Assembly (NCBI RefSeq): GCF_004345645.1
Contig: NZ_SLWS01000010.1
Coordinates: 186,001-250,000 of the forward strand
Direction: 5' to 3'
Source: Actinocrispum wychmicini
Lineage (GTDB): Bacteria > Actinomycetota > Actinomycetes > Mycobacteriales > Pseudonocardiaceae
Length of the DNA stretch: 64,000 nucleotides
The notes under the pieces were generated by a model. That model did no database searches, had not been told where the DNA came from, and was given only the letters and a program-made list of their open reading frames with translations. This document shows, piece by piece, positions 8,136-16,767 of the stretch; the stretch's first letter is position 1, and each line of letters starts with the position of its first letter. A program made the position numbers and the translations under genes.

Positions 8136-9764
8136 GTGATCACTGCTATCGACTTGGAGCTGCGCGCTGGCTCGCGAATCCTGTTGTCCGAGGTGACGCT
8201 GCGCGTCCAGCCGGGCGACCGGATCGGCCTGGTCGGCCGGAACGGCGCCGGCAAGACCACCTCGCTGCGGGTGCTGGCCGGGGAGGGCGAGCCGTACGCC
8301 GGCGCGGTCCGGCGCACCAGCGAGGTCGGCTACCTGCCGCAGGACCCCCGCGAAGGTGATCTGTCGGTCACCGCCAAGGACCGGGTGCTGTCCGCGCGTG
8401 GCCTGGACCAGTTGCTGCGCGAGATGGAGAAGGCGCAGACGGCCATGGCCGAGCTGGTGGACGACCGGGCCCGGGAGGCCGCGGTGGTCAAGTACGGCCG
8501 GCTGGAGGAGCGGTTCGCCGCGCTCGGCGGGTACGCCGCGGAGAGCGAGGCGGCGCGGATCTGCAGCAACCTCGGGCTGGCCGACCGGGTGCTCGCCCAG
8601 CCGCTCAGCACGTTGTCCGGCGGCCAACGGCGACGGGTCGAGCTGTCCCGGATCCTGTTCGCCGCCTCGGACGCGGGCGCTGGCGGCAAGTCGAGCACAG
8701 TCCTGTTGCTCGACGAGCCCACCAACCACCTGGACGCGGACTCGGTCACCTGGCTGCGCGGCTTCCTGAAGTCGCACGACGGCGGCCTGGTGGTGATCAG
8801 CCACGACGTGGAACTTCTTGACGCCGTGGTCAACAAGGTCTGGTTCCTGGACGCCAACCGGTCCGAACTTGACCTGTACAACATGAACTGGAAGAAGTAC
8901 CTCGAGGCGCGGGCCACCGACGAGAAGCGCCGCCGCCGCGAGCGGGCCAACGCGGAGAAGAAGGCCGGCGCGCTGATGGCGCAGGCGGACAAGATGCGCG
9001 CCAAGGCCACCAAGGCGGTCGCCGCGCAGAACATGGCCAAACGGGCCGAGAAGTTGCTGGCCGGCTTGGAAAGCGAACGCCAGGCCGACAAGGTCGCGCG
9101 GATCAAGTTCCCCGAACCGGCGTCCTGCGGCCGAACCCCGCTGACCGCCGAGGACCTGAGCAAGTACTACGGGTCGCTGGAGGTGTTCTCCGGTGTCGAC
9201 CTCGCCATCGACCGCGGCACGAAGGTGGTGGTCCTCGGCCTGAACGGCGCCGGCAAGACCACGTTGCTGCGGTTGCTCGGCGGCATGGAGACCCCGGACT
9301 CCGGCAGTGTCCAACCGGGACACGGTCTGCGGTTGGGCTACTACGCGCAGGAGCACGAGACCCTGGACCACGAGGCCAGCGTGTGGTCGAACATCCGGCA
9401 CGCCGCTCCGGACACCCCGGAGCAGCAGCTGCGGACCCTGTTGGGCACGTTCCTGTTCAGCGGCGAACAGCTCGACCAGCCGGCGGGCACGCTGTCCGGC
9501 GGCGAGAAGACCCGGCTGGCGTTGGCCGGCCTGGTGTCCAGCGCCGCCAACGTGTTGCTGCTCGACGAGCCCACCAACAACCTCGATCCGGCCAGCCGCC
9601 AGCAGGTGTTGGACGCCCTGCGCCGGTACTCGGGCGCGGTCGTGCTGGTGACCCACGACCCGGGTGCGGTCGAGGCGTTGGAGCCCGAGCGCGTGATCCT
9701 CCTTCCGGACGGGACCGAAGACCACTGGTCGCCAGACTATCTGGAGCTGGTCCAGTTGGCCTGA
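8136..9764 (+). CDS. ABC-F family ATPase
   Basis: Soluble ABC-F protein of 542 aa with two nucleotide-binding domains and no membrane segment. Domain 1 has GRNGAGKTT, LSGGQRRRVEL and LLLDEPTNHLD; domain 2 has GLNGAGKTT, LSGGEKTRLAL and LLLDEPTNNLD. Between them is a charged linker (about residues 260-320, rich in K/R/E/A), the P-site-tRNA interaction motif region of the family. ABC-F proteins bind the ribosomal E site and act in translation or antibiotic protection. The GTG at 8136 is preceded by GGAG at suitable distance and begins VITAIDLELRAG, right at the first ABC domain; a longer open frame upstream looks non-coding. It is followed by a small HTH gene, an arrangement I recall from mycobacteria (Rv1473/Rv1473A). 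Confidence 0.9.
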   Translation: MITAIDLELRAGSRILLSEVTLRVQPGDRIGLVGRNGAGKTTSLRVLAGEGEPYAGAVRRTSEVGYLPQDPREGDLSVTAKDRVLSARGLDQLLREMEKAQTAMAELVDDRAREAAVVKYGRLEERFAALGGYAAESEAARICSNLGLADRVLAQPLSTLSGGQRRRVELSRILFAASDAGAGGKSSTVLLLDEPTNHLDADSVTWLRGFLKSHDGGLVVISHDVELLDAVVNKVWFLDANRSELDLYNMNWKKYLEARATDEKRRRRERANAEKKAGALMAQADKMRAKATKAVAAQNMAKRAEKLLAGLESERQADKVARIKFPEPASCGRTPLTAEDLSKYYGSLEVFSGVDLAIDRGTKVVVLGLNGAGKTTLLRLLGGMETPDSGSVQPGHGLRLGYYAQEHETLDHEASVWSNIRHAAPDTPEQQLRTLLGTFLFSGEQLDQPAGTLSGGEKTRLALAGLVSSAANVLLLDEPTNNLDPASRQQVLDALRRYSGAVVLVTHDPGAVEALEPERVILLPDGTEDHWSPDYLELVQLA

Positions 9765-9938
9765 ATACCGTATTGGTTCGGCCGCGATCTTCGGTGATCC
9801 ACTCGGATGGAGTAGTGCGAGTGGGCGACTTCATGATGATTTTGTCGACTCGCCTGGCGTTCGGGGCTTCCGTGTTCGATCATTGCGGTCGCAGGGGTCG
9901 CATTCGCGCCCTTGTTACTCGCTACGGAAGGCGGAGAC

Positions 9939-10148
9939 GTGGCTGACCTCAAGAAAGGCGCGCGTATCACCGGCAGTACGCGCGACAAGCTAGCCGCTGA
10001 TCTGAAGAAGAAGTACGAAAAGGGCGCCAGCATTCGCGCATTGGCGGAGTCCACGGGACGCTCGTACGGATTCGTGCACCGGGTCCTGTCCGAGTCCGGG
10101 GTGCAGCTGCGCGGCCGTGGTGGCGCCACTCGCACCAAGAAGAAGTAG
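9939..10148 (+). CDS. small helix-turn-helix protein
   Basis: Basic protein of 69 aa starting at a GTG just after AAGGCGGAG (9928-9936). The centre, KKYEKGASIRALAESTGRSYGFVHRVL, would be a recombinase/homeodomain-like HTH (the Hin/resolvase C-terminal fold) with SYGFVHR as recognition helix; the tail is Lys/Arg/Gly-rich (RGRGGATRTKKK). It would bind nucleic acid, but no dimerisation or ligand domain is present. It follows the ABC-F gene by 174 bases, so it probably has its own promoter as well. Similar mini-HTH proteins are widespread in actinobacteria; their targets are not known to me. Confidence 0.8.
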   Translation: MADLKKGARITGSTRDKLAADLKKKYEKGASIRALAESTGRSYGFVHRVLSESGVQLRGRGGATRTKKK

Positions 10149-10183
10149 CGACTGATCTCTGCTTCTGAGCTTGACCCCTCGCG

Positions 10184-11455
10184 TCAACGGGGCTCCCCGA
10201 CTTCGGCCCCGAGGAGGGGATCGCACGAGGTGGCCGGCCGGGACGCGGCCCGCTCGGCCACCGCGAAGGACAAGGCGGCCCCCCACAACGCGAGTGGGTA
10301 CACCACATATCCGTACCGGCTGGCCGGTACGACCAGCAGTGCCGCGGCGAGCACGACGGCCGCTTTCGCCAGTGCCGCGGATCCGGTCGCCGGTGGCCGC
10401 CGGATCAGCCACCAGATCAGCGCGACAGCGGTGAGCCCGACCAGAACCAGCGCGAGCGTGTGCCCGAACGGCCCGGCGCTCGCGATCAGGTGGCCGGGCA
10501 ACGGGCTCCCCGCGGGGGAGCTGACCCGCCCGGCACCGGCTGGGAACATGATCACGTGTTCGACGAACGCTCCCGGTTGGACGATCATCACCGGGATGTT
10601 GAGCACCGCGGTAACCGCGACGATCACGGCCACCACGCGGGCCAACGTCCGGCCGCCGGCCTGCACGGCGACGAAGAACACGATCGCCACCACTGCCGGC
10701 AGCGCGGTCAGCTTCATGCTCACCACGATCGCGAGCACGGTCGCCGACCACGCGTACCGGTCCCGCACGGCGAGCGCGCAGGCGAGGATCATCAGACCAA
10801 TGATCGCCAGGTCCGGCCCGGCGACCGCGAACGTCAACGCGGTCAACGGGCTCACGATCGCCAGGTGTCCGGCCCGGACCGGCACCTTCGGCCAGCCGAT
10901 CAGCCGCAGGCTCAGCGCGACCGTGCCGACGGTGGCGAGCGCGAACATGATCCGGGCGTCGGTCAGCGGGCTGCCGCCGAGCAAAGCCCGCGGCAGCCCG
11001 AAGACCGTCATCACCGGACCGTATGGCGTGTAGTCGTTGACCTGCGGGTTCGTCAGCGCGGAAATGTCCACATAGGGCGTTCCGGTGTCCAGCAGCAGCC
11101 GCGCGGACCGTTCGATCACCCACACCTCGGGCTGCGCCGCCCACGAAAACGGTGTGATCAGCCAGTCGGTGCCGGTGAGCCGGCGAACCACGAGCACACC
11201 CAGCGGGAGCACCATGCCGATCCCGACGACCACCGCGATCGGCACCCACCGCGACCGCGTCCACCCGCCGCCGGTCCGGCTGACGAGCAGCCAGACGGCG
11301 TGGGCCGCGCCGAACAGATAGGCGACCGTCGCGAAGTTTCCCCAGATCCGGTAGCCGTAGAACTCCGACCACACCGCGGTGCCGACGGCGAACCCGGCGC
11401 AGACTACATAAATGGCGATATCAAGCTGTATCGCTCGATGTCCCCGATCGCCCAC
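10184..11455 (-). CDS. GT87-type (DUF2029) polytopic glycosyltransferase
   Basis: Integral membrane protein of about 423 aa with roughly ten hydrophobic segments. The pattern (PYVDISALTNPQVNDYTPYGP followed by multiple helices, and a PASRYGYVVYPLALWG C-terminal segment) fits the GT-C fold polyprenyl-phosphate-dependent mannosyltransferases of family 87, which add sugars to cell-envelope glycolipids or glycans on the outer face of the membrane. Donor and acceptor cannot be told. The start is uncertain: the GTG at 11455 precedes the first hydrophobic helix, but the frame stays open further upstream and no clear SD is visible. It is divergent from the ABC exporter at 11539, leaving an 83-base shared promoter region. 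Confidence 0.75.
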   Translation of the reverse strand: MGDRGHRAIQLDIAIYVVCAGFAVGTAVWSEFYGYRIWGNFATVAYLFGAAHAVWLLVSRTGGGWTRSRWVPIAVVVGIGMVLPLGVLVVRRLTGTDWLITPFSWAAQPEVWVIERSARLLLDTGTPYVDISALTNPQVNDYTPYGPVMTVFGLPRALLGGSPLTDARIMFALATVGTVALSLRLIGWPKVPVRAGHLAIVSPLTALTFAVAGPDLAIIGLMILACALAVRDRYAWSATVLAIVVSMKLTALPAVVAIVFFVAVQAGGRTLARVVAVIVAVTAVLNIPVMIVQPGAFVEHVIMFPAGAGRVSSPAGSPLPGHLIASAGPFGHTLALVLVGLTAVALIWWLIRRPPATGSAALAKAAVVLAAALLVVPASRYGYVVYPLALWGAALSFAVAERAASRPATSCDPLLGAEVGEPR

Positions 11456-11538
11456 AGCGAAAAGACTACCGACAGGGAAGTAGCGGGTGCTGTGGGGTGT
11501 TACGTCAGTGGAGATGGCTGTTAGGTAGGAGTGTGTTG

Positions 11539-13431
11539 GTGGACGGTGCCTGGAGTCTGATGATGGGTGCGGCGCGCGGCGCCGACACCCCGAAAGGTGT
11601 CCGGAAAGGGACGGTACGCCGGGTGTTGCGGTTCGCCCGGCCACATCGGTCTCTGCTGGTCACCTTTCTGATACTCACCGTGGCGTCGGCTGTGCTCGCA
11701 GTGACGACTCCGGTGTTGGCGGGACGCGTTGTGGACGCCATTGTCGGTGGTCACGACGCGGGTGTGGTGGTCGGGCTGGCCGTGCTGATCGCCGGCCTGG
11801 CCATTCTGGACGCGCTGCTGGGGGTGGTGGAGCGGTGGCAGTCGGCGCGGATCGGTGAGGGGCTCATCTACGACCTGCGCGGGGCGGTGTTCGAGCACGT
11901 CCAGCAGATGCCGGTGGCGTTCTTCACCCGGACCCGGACCGGCGCGCTGGTGAGCCGGCTGAACAACGACGTGATGGGCGCCCAGCGCGCGTTCACGTCC
12001 ACGTTGTCCGGTCTGGTCGCGAACGTCATCCAACTGGTGCTGTCGCTCGGTGTGATGATCACGTTGTCGTGGCAGGTCACGTTGCTGGCGCTGGTCCTGT
12101 TGCCGATCTTCGTGCTGCCCGCCCGCCGGGTCGGGCGCAAGCTGGCGGACCTGCAGCGGGAGGCGGCGGGCCTGAACGCGGCGATGACCACCCAGATGAC
12201 CGAGCGGTTCTCCGCGCCGGGCGCGACCCTGGTGAAGCTCTTCGGCCGGCCGCGGGTCGAGGCCGAGGAGTTCTCCGCCCGCGCCGGCCGGGTACGGGAC
12301 ATCGGCGTGAAGAACGCGATGGCCACCCGCTGGTTCATGACCAGCCTGACGCTCGTGTCCGCCTTGGCCACCGCGCTGGTGTACGGACTCGGCGGCTGGC
12401 TGGCGATCGGGGGACAGTTGGCGCCGGGCACGGTGGTGGCGCTGGCCCTGCTGCTGACCCGGCTGTACTCGCCGTTGACCGCGCTGGCGAACGTCCGGGT
12501 CGACGTGATGACCGCGCTGGTGTCGTTCGAGCGGGTCTTCGAGGTGCTCGACCTGCCGCCGATGATCAAGGAGCGACCGTCGGCGGGCACTGTGCCGTCG
12601 GGCGGTGTGTCGGTGTCGTTCGACGACGTCCGGTTCGGTTACCCGGCGGCGGCCAAGGTGTCACTGGCGTCCCTGGAGGACGTGGCCTCGCTGGACCAAC
12701 GCGGCGGCCAGGAAGTGCTGCACGGCATCAGCTTCACCGCCGAGCCGGGCCAGATGGTCGCGCTCGTCGGGTCGTCCGGCGCCGGCAAGTCGACGATCGC
12801 TTCGCTCGTCCCCCGACTGTACGATGTGGACAGTGGGGCGATCCGACTGTCCGGTGTGGACGTTCGGGACCTGACGTTCGACTCGATCAGGGACACGGTC
12901 GGCGTGGTCACCCAGGACGGCCACCTGTTCCACGACACGATCCGGGCCAACGTCGCCTACGCCCGCCCGGAGGCAGGCGAGGCGGAGATCGTGGAGGCGC
13001 TGGAGCGCGCCCGGCTGAGCGACCTGATCGCCACCTTGCCGGACGGCCTGGACACGGTCGTGGGCGAGCGGGGCTACCGCCTGTCCGGCGGCGAACGCCA
13101 ACGCCTGACCATCGCCCGCCTGCTGCTGGCCAACCAGCGCGTGGTGATCCTGGACGAGGCCACCGCCCACCTGGACTCCGAGTCGGAGGCGGCCGTCCAG
13201 GAGGCACTGGTGTACGCCCTGGAGGGCCGCACCGCGCTGGTGATCGCCCACCGGCTGTCCACCATCCGGGCGGCCGACCAGATCCTGGTGGTCGAGGCCG
13301 GCCAGGTGGTGGAACGCGGCACGCACAGCGAACTGCTCAACCGGGACGGCCGCTACGCGGAGCTGTACAACACCCAGTACCGCAGGGCTGCGGTCGACAC
13401 AGTTCGGCCGGTGGACGACGTCGTTCTATGA
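11539..13431 (+). CDS. ABC exporter half-transporter (TMD-NBD fusion)
   Basis: Type IV (ABCB-like) exporter of 630 aa: six transmembrane segments in the first 330 residues, then an ATPase domain with GSSGAGKST Walker A, LSGGERQRL signature and VVILDEATAHLDSES Walker B with the catalytic Glu. A linker insertion (VSLASLEDVASLDQRGG) sits near the A-loop region. Both ATP-site halves are intact, so it can work as a homodimer. The GTG at 11539 is preferred because AGGAG lies 7 nt upstream; GTG 11533 is an alternative. Substrate is unknown (drug, lipid or peptide). Its last six bases overlap the stop of the convergent LCP gene. Confidence 0.88.
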   Translation: MDGAWSLMMGAARGADTPKGVRKGTVRRVLRFARPHRSLLVTFLILTVASAVLAVTTPVLAGRVVDAIVGGHDAGVVVGLAVLIAGLAILDALLGVVERWQSARIGEGLIYDLRGAVFEHVQQMPVAFFTRTRTGALVSRLNNDVMGAQRAFTSTLSGLVANVIQLVLSLGVMITLSWQVTLLALVLLPIFVLPARRVGRKLADLQREAAGLNAAMTTQMTERFSAPGATLVKLFGRPRVEAEEFSARAGRVRDIGVKNAMATRWFMTSLTLVSALATALVYGLGGWLAIGGQLAPGTVVALALLLTRLYSPLTALANVRVDVMTALVSFERVFEVLDLPPMIKERPSAGTVPSGGVSVSFDDVRFGYPAAAKVSLASLEDVASLDQRGGQEVLHGISFTAEPGQMVALVGSSGAGKSTIASLVPRLYDVDSGAIRLSGVDVRDLTFDSIRDTVGVVTQDGHLFHDTIRANVAYARPEAGEAEIVEALERARLSDLIATLPDGLDTVVGERGYRLSGGERQRLTIARLLLANQRVVILDEATAHLDSESEAAVQEALVYALEGRTALVIAHRLSTIRAADQILVVEAGQVVERGTHSELLNRDGRYAELYNTQYRRAAVDTVRPVDDVVL

Positions 13432-14622
13432 CCCTGACGGCGCGACGATCACGCTGTCCGGGACGGCGCCGTCCGTTCGCAGGGCGTCGAACAGGGTCTT
13501 CGCCTTGGTGTCGTTCCACAGGATCACCGAGCCGATCTTGGGCACGCTCTTGTTGCCGCTGAACGGGACGGTGGTGGTGATGGTCGAGCCGCTGCTGGCG
13601 CCGGACATGGCCGAGCCCAGGGCGGGCAGGTTCCACAGGTGGTCGCCGGAGTCCAGGGTGATCGCGTCCGGGATGTCGGCGATCAGCGGCACCAGCCGGA
13701 ACGGGTTGATGACCGTGCCGAAGCTGGTGGCCTTCTTCATCAGCGCGCCGACGAACTGGCGCTGGTGCACCACCCGGTCGAGGTCCGAGCCGGCGCTGGT
13801 GTGCCGGCTGCGGACGTAACCGAGACTGTTGGCGCCGTCCAGGGTCTGGCAGCCGGCCGGCAGGTTGATCCCGGCCAGCGGGTCGTTCATCGGCTTGTCC
13901 AGGCACACGTCCACGCCACCGACCGCGTCGACGATGTTCGCGAAGCCGCCGAAGCCGATCTCGATGTAGTGGTCGAGCCGCAGGCCGGTGGCCGTCTCCA
14001 CGGTCTGGGCCAGCAGCTTGGGGCCGCCGAACGCGTACGCCGCGTTGAGCTTGTTCTTGCCCTTCCCCGGAATGTCCACATAGGAGTCACGGAGCAGGCT
14101 GACCATGGTCGGCTTCTGGCTGTTGTCCGGGATGTGCAGCAGGATCATGGTGTCCGTGCGCTGGCCGGCCGCGTCCCCGGTGGACAGTCGCTCCTGGTCC
14201 TCGACGTTCAGGCCGGCGCGGCTGTCCGAGCCGACGATGAGCCAGTTCGTGCCCGCGCCCGCCGCCGGCCGGCCTGGGTAGTCGCCCAACGCCGACACCC
14301 GGTTGATGGCCGTCTCCAGGTAGATGAACGCCGCCGCGACCAGCAGGAACAGCACCAGGAGCACGATCAGCACGATGCGGCCCCACCGGCGCCGGCGACG
14401 CGGCGCCCGCGGCTGCTCGGCCAGGCCGACCCCGCCGCCGTCGTGCGGTGGCGGCTGGCGGTACCCGCCCTGGTCGCGCTGGCCGTACCCGCCTTGGTCG
14501 CGGCGGCCGTAGCCGCCCCGGTCCTGGCGGTCGTAGGTGTTCGGCGGGCCGGGTACCGGGTATGCCCTGGTCCGGCCGTCCCTGGGTCCGCTCGGTGGCC
14601 CGTAGCTCATCGGTGTCCTCAT
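13426..14622 (-). CDS. LytR-CpsA-Psr (LCP) family cell-wall glycopolymer ligase
   Basis: Predicted membrane-anchored phosphotransferase (398 aa) that transfers anionic glycopolymer from a lipid carrier to peptidoglycan. A disordered cytoplasmic head rich in Gly, Tyr, Arg and Gln (repeats of the type RDQGGYG) is followed by one transmembrane helix (VLIVLLVLFLLVAAAFIYL) and an extracellular LCP domain with NWLIVGSDSRAG, RTDTMILLHI, LLRDSYVDIPG and YVRSRHTSAGSDLDRVVHQRQ, which carry the conserved Arg/Asp residues of the family. ATG 14622 follows GGGGGA; ATG 14610 (MSYGPP) is also possible. It lacks the C-terminal LytR_C domain of longer paralogues. It is convergent with the ABC exporter with a 6-base overlap of stops. 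Confidence 0.88.
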   Translation of the reverse strand: MRTPMSYGPPSGPRDGRTRAYPVPGPPNTYDRQDRGGYGRRDQGGYGQRDQGGYRQPPPHDGGGVGLAEQPRAPRRRRRWGRIVLIVLLVLFLLVAAAFIYLETAINRVSALGDYPGRPAAGAGTNWLIVGSDSRAGLNVEDQERLSTGDAAGQRTDTMILLHIPDNSQKPTMVSLLRDSYVDIPGKGKNKLNAAYAFGGPKLLAQTVETATGLRLDHYIEIGFGGFANIVDAVGGVDVCLDKPMNDPLAGINLPAGCQTLDGANSLGYVRSRHTSAGSDLDRVVHQRQFVGALMKKATSFGTVINPFRLVPLIADIPDAITLDSGDHLWNLPALGSAMSGASSGSTITTTVPFSGNKSVPKIGSVILWNDTKAKTLFDALRTDGAVPDSVIVAPSGS

Positions 14623-14701
14623 CCGTGTCCCCCGACCTTGTCCTAAGGATGCCCAAGAAGACGTGACACCGCCGGTCGGGGTTGCGTCGGGATTGTCCGG
14701 G

Positions 14702-15316
14702 TCAGTGGTCCAGCTGCCCGAGCACGAAGCCTCGGACCAGGTCACGCCACACGCGTGGCTTGCGTAACAACGCGTGGCCCTCGCCCTCGACCCACTTCAA
14801 AGTGACCTCAGTCACATCCTTGGCTCGTGCGGCGTAGGCCTTGGATTCCGCCGGGTTGGTCGTCTTGTCGTCCGTGCCGTGCGCGATCAGCACCTGCCGG
14901 CCGGCGAGCTGCTCGACCGGGTCGGTCGGCGGGCACCACGGCGCCAACGCGCACACCGCAGTCACCGCGGGGTCGTCGGCCACGTGGAACGCCACCCGGC
15001 CGCCCATCGAGTGTCCGATCAGGGCCACCGGCACGTCCGGGAACGTCCGCCGGATCCGCTCCAACGCCCAGCGCCCGTCCGCCACCGGGGACTGGCGCGT
15101 CGAGTTCCAGCCACGGACCTGGTACCGCAGCTGGAACACGGCCATGTCGGGGTGCGCGGCCAGGGTGCGGGCGAACGGGACCATCCGCAGGTACGGCGGG
15201 GCGAGCGGCGGCACTGGGGCGAACCCGTGCTCACTTCCGCCGTGCAACACCAGCGCGGCGGCGGTGGGCGCGCGGGATCCGAGCTGGCGGAGATGAGGTT
15301 CGGGCACGTTTGCCAC
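14702..15316 (-). CDS. alpha/beta hydrolase
   Basis: Compact alpha/beta hydrolase of 204 aa. LVLHGGSEHG near the N-terminus forms the oxyanion region, GHSMGG holds the nucleophilic Ser, AHGTDDKTT contains the acid and GEGHALLRK the His. This resembles small esterases of the dienelactone hydrolase/BAAT-like type with no lid domain. GTG 15316 follows GAGG by 5 nt; GTG 15307 is an alternative. Its start is only 9 bases from that of the divergent hydrolase at 15326. Substrate is not predictable. Confidence 0.75.
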   Translation of the reverse strand: MANVPEPHLRQLGSRAPTAAALVLHGGSEHGFAPVPPLAPPYLRMVPFARTLAAHPDMAVFQLRYQVRGWNSTRQSPVADGRWALERIRRTFPDVPVALIGHSMGGRVAFHVADDPAVTAVCALAPWCPPTDPVEQLAGRQVLIAHGTDDKTTNPAESKAYAARAKDVTEVTLKWVEGEGHALLRKPRVWRDLVRGFVLGQLDH

Positions 15317-15325
15317 ACTAACCTC

Positions 15326-16162
15326 GTGATCGAGCACATCGGGATCAGCACCGCCGCCGGGCGGTTCGACGCACTCGCCGCGGGGCCGGACGACGGCCGC
15401 CCGGTGCTCCTGCTGCACGGCTTCCCGCAGGCGTCCACCGAATGGGAGCACCAGCTGGCCACGCTGTCCGCGGCCGGGTACCGCGCGGTCGCCCCGGACC
15501 AGCGCGGATACTCCCCAGGGGTACGCCCGGAACGCCCGGAGGACTACCGGATCGAGGACCTGGCCGGCGACGTCCTGGCGATCGCGGACGAGTTCGGCTG
15601 GGCCAGGTTCGACCTGGTCGGCCACGACTGGGGCGGCAGCGTCGCCTGGTACGTCGCGGCCGAGTTCCCGGAACGGCTACGCACGCTCACCGCCGTCTCC
15701 ACGCCGCATCCCGCCGCGTACGCACGTGCCGTGCGGACCGACGAGGACCAGCAGCAGCGGTCGTCGTACGTCCCGACCCTGCAGAACGTCCGTGGTGCGG
15801 AGAAACGGTTGCTGGCGGACGACGCGAGCGCGTTGCGCGCGTTGTTCGAAGGCGTGGTGCCGCGCAGTCACGTACGGGAGTACGTCGAGCGGCTGTCCGA
15901 GCCGGGCGCGATGGTCGCGGCGCTGAACTGGTACCGGGGCATCAAATACAGCGGCCACACCGGGAAGGTGACGGTGCCGACGCTTTACGTGTGGGGCACC
16001 GAGGACACCGCCTTCGGGTCGACGGCGGCACTGTCCACCGAGGAGTGGGTGGCCGGTCCATACCGGTTCGAGATGTTCGAGGACATCACGCACTGGCTGC
16101 CCGAGCAGGCCGACGAGGGCCTGAGCCGGCTGTTGCTGGAACACCTGTCGGCGCATGCCTGA
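15326..16162 (+). CDS. alpha/beta hydrolase, epoxide hydrolase-like
   Basis: Alpha/beta hydrolase of 278 aa. LLLHGFPQAS is the HGXP oxyanion motif and LVGHDWGGSVAW places Asp as nucleophile, as in epoxide hydrolases and haloalkane dehalogenases rather than Ser esterases. The acid is expected in VWGTEDTAFG and the base His in ITHWLPEQ. Two lid Tyr residues typical of epoxide hydrolases cannot be placed with certainty. The GTG at 15326 has no SD in front of it, so the message may be leaderless. The last 8 bases overlap the start of the nucleotidyltransferase gene, so the two are probably cotranscribed. Confidence 0.8.
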   Translation: MIEHIGISTAAGRFDALAAGPDDGRPVLLLHGFPQASTEWEHQLATLSAAGYRAVAPDQRGYSPGVRPERPEDYRIEDLAGDVLAIADEFGWARFDLVGHDWGGSVAWYVAAEFPERLRTLTAVSTPHPAAYARAVRTDEDQQQRSSYVPTLQNVRGAEKRLLADDASALRALFEGVVPRSHVREYVERLSEPGAMVAALNWYRGIKYSGHTGKVTVPTLYVWGTEDTAFGSTAALSTEEWVAGPYRFEMFEDITHWLPEQADEGLSRLLLEHLSAHA

Positions 16163-16715
16163 CGTCGCCGGGCTGGTCCTCGCGGCCGGCGCCGGCCGCC
16201 GGTACGGGATGCCCAAGGCGTTGGTCCGCTACCAGGGTCGGCTGTTCGTCGACCGCGCGGTGCGGGTGTTGGCGGACGCCGGCTGCGCCCCGGTCGTCGC
16301 CGTGCTCGGCGCGGGCGCGGCGGAGGTTCGTCAGGAACTGCCGGACCTGGTCGCGGTGGACAACCCGGATTGGCCGACCGGGATGGGATCCTCGCTGCGG
16401 GTCGGCCTGAAGGCGTTGCCCGACAAGGAGTCCGTGGTGGTGCTCCCGGTCGACACGCCCGGCGTCACGGCCGAGGCGGTCCGCCGGCTCATTCTCCTGT
16501 CGTCCCGCAACGCGTTGCTGCGGGCGGGATACGACGGCGAGCCGGGCCATCCGGTGCTGATCGGCCACGACCACTGGGCCGGGGTGTACGAGCTGGCGAG
16601 GGGGGACGCGGGCGCGCGGGACTACCTTCGGCGGCACCCGCCGGAGATCGTGCCCTGTGGGGATGTTTCCGACGGCCGGGACGTGGACGTGCCGGGGGAC
16701 CTGCCGGCCTCTTGA
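16155..16715 (+). CDS. MobA-like NTP transferase (nucleotidyltransferase family)
   Basis: Small GT-A-fold nucleotidyltransferase (186 aa). It begins AGLVLAAGAGRRYGMPKAL, the NTP-binding Gly-rich loop with the catalytic Lys, and contains NPDWPTGMGSSLRVGL and VVVLPVDTPGV, with the metal-binding Asp. This is the pattern of MocA-type molybdenum-cofactor cytidylyltransferases, which serve xanthine dehydrogenase-type enzymes; a xanthine dehydrogenase operon lies 6-11 kb downstream. The family also includes unrelated sugar nucleotidyltransferases, so a Mo-cofactor role is only a reasonable hypothesis. It starts inside the end of the hydrolase gene (8-base overlap). Confidence 0.7.
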   Translation: MPDVAGLVLAAGAGRRYGMPKALVRYQGRLFVDRAVRVLADAGCAPVVAVLGAGAAEVRQELPDLVAVDNPDWPTGMGSSLRVGLKALPDKESVVVLPVDTPGVTAEAVRRLILLSSRNALLRAGYDGEPGHPVLIGHDHWAGVYELARGDAGARDYLRRHPPEIVPCGDVSDGRDVDVPGDLPAS

Positions 16716-16727
16716 CGGCTCCCGCAC

Positions 16728-16743
16728 AGTGGTATAGACCATT
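16728..16743. promoter_or_regulatory. DasR/NagR-type (dre) operator candidate upstream of SIS gene
   Basis: AGTGGTATAGACCATT matches the published dre consensus (A-N-TGGTCTAGACCA-N-T) at all but the sixth core base and the flank. It lies 24 bases before the SIS-domain start and overlaps the likely -10 region; TTGACG at 16712-16717 is a candidate -35. The consensus is from knowledge of Streptomyces DasR; binding here is inferred. Confidence 0.65.
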
Positions 16744-16767
16744 CCGGAACGAGGAGGTACCACCACC

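Noticed and set aside
14448-14530. Repeated CGCGGCCGTAGCC-like text as an intergenic repeat
   Set aside because: It encodes the Gly/Tyr/Arg/Gln-rich cytoplasmic head of the LCP protein in frame.
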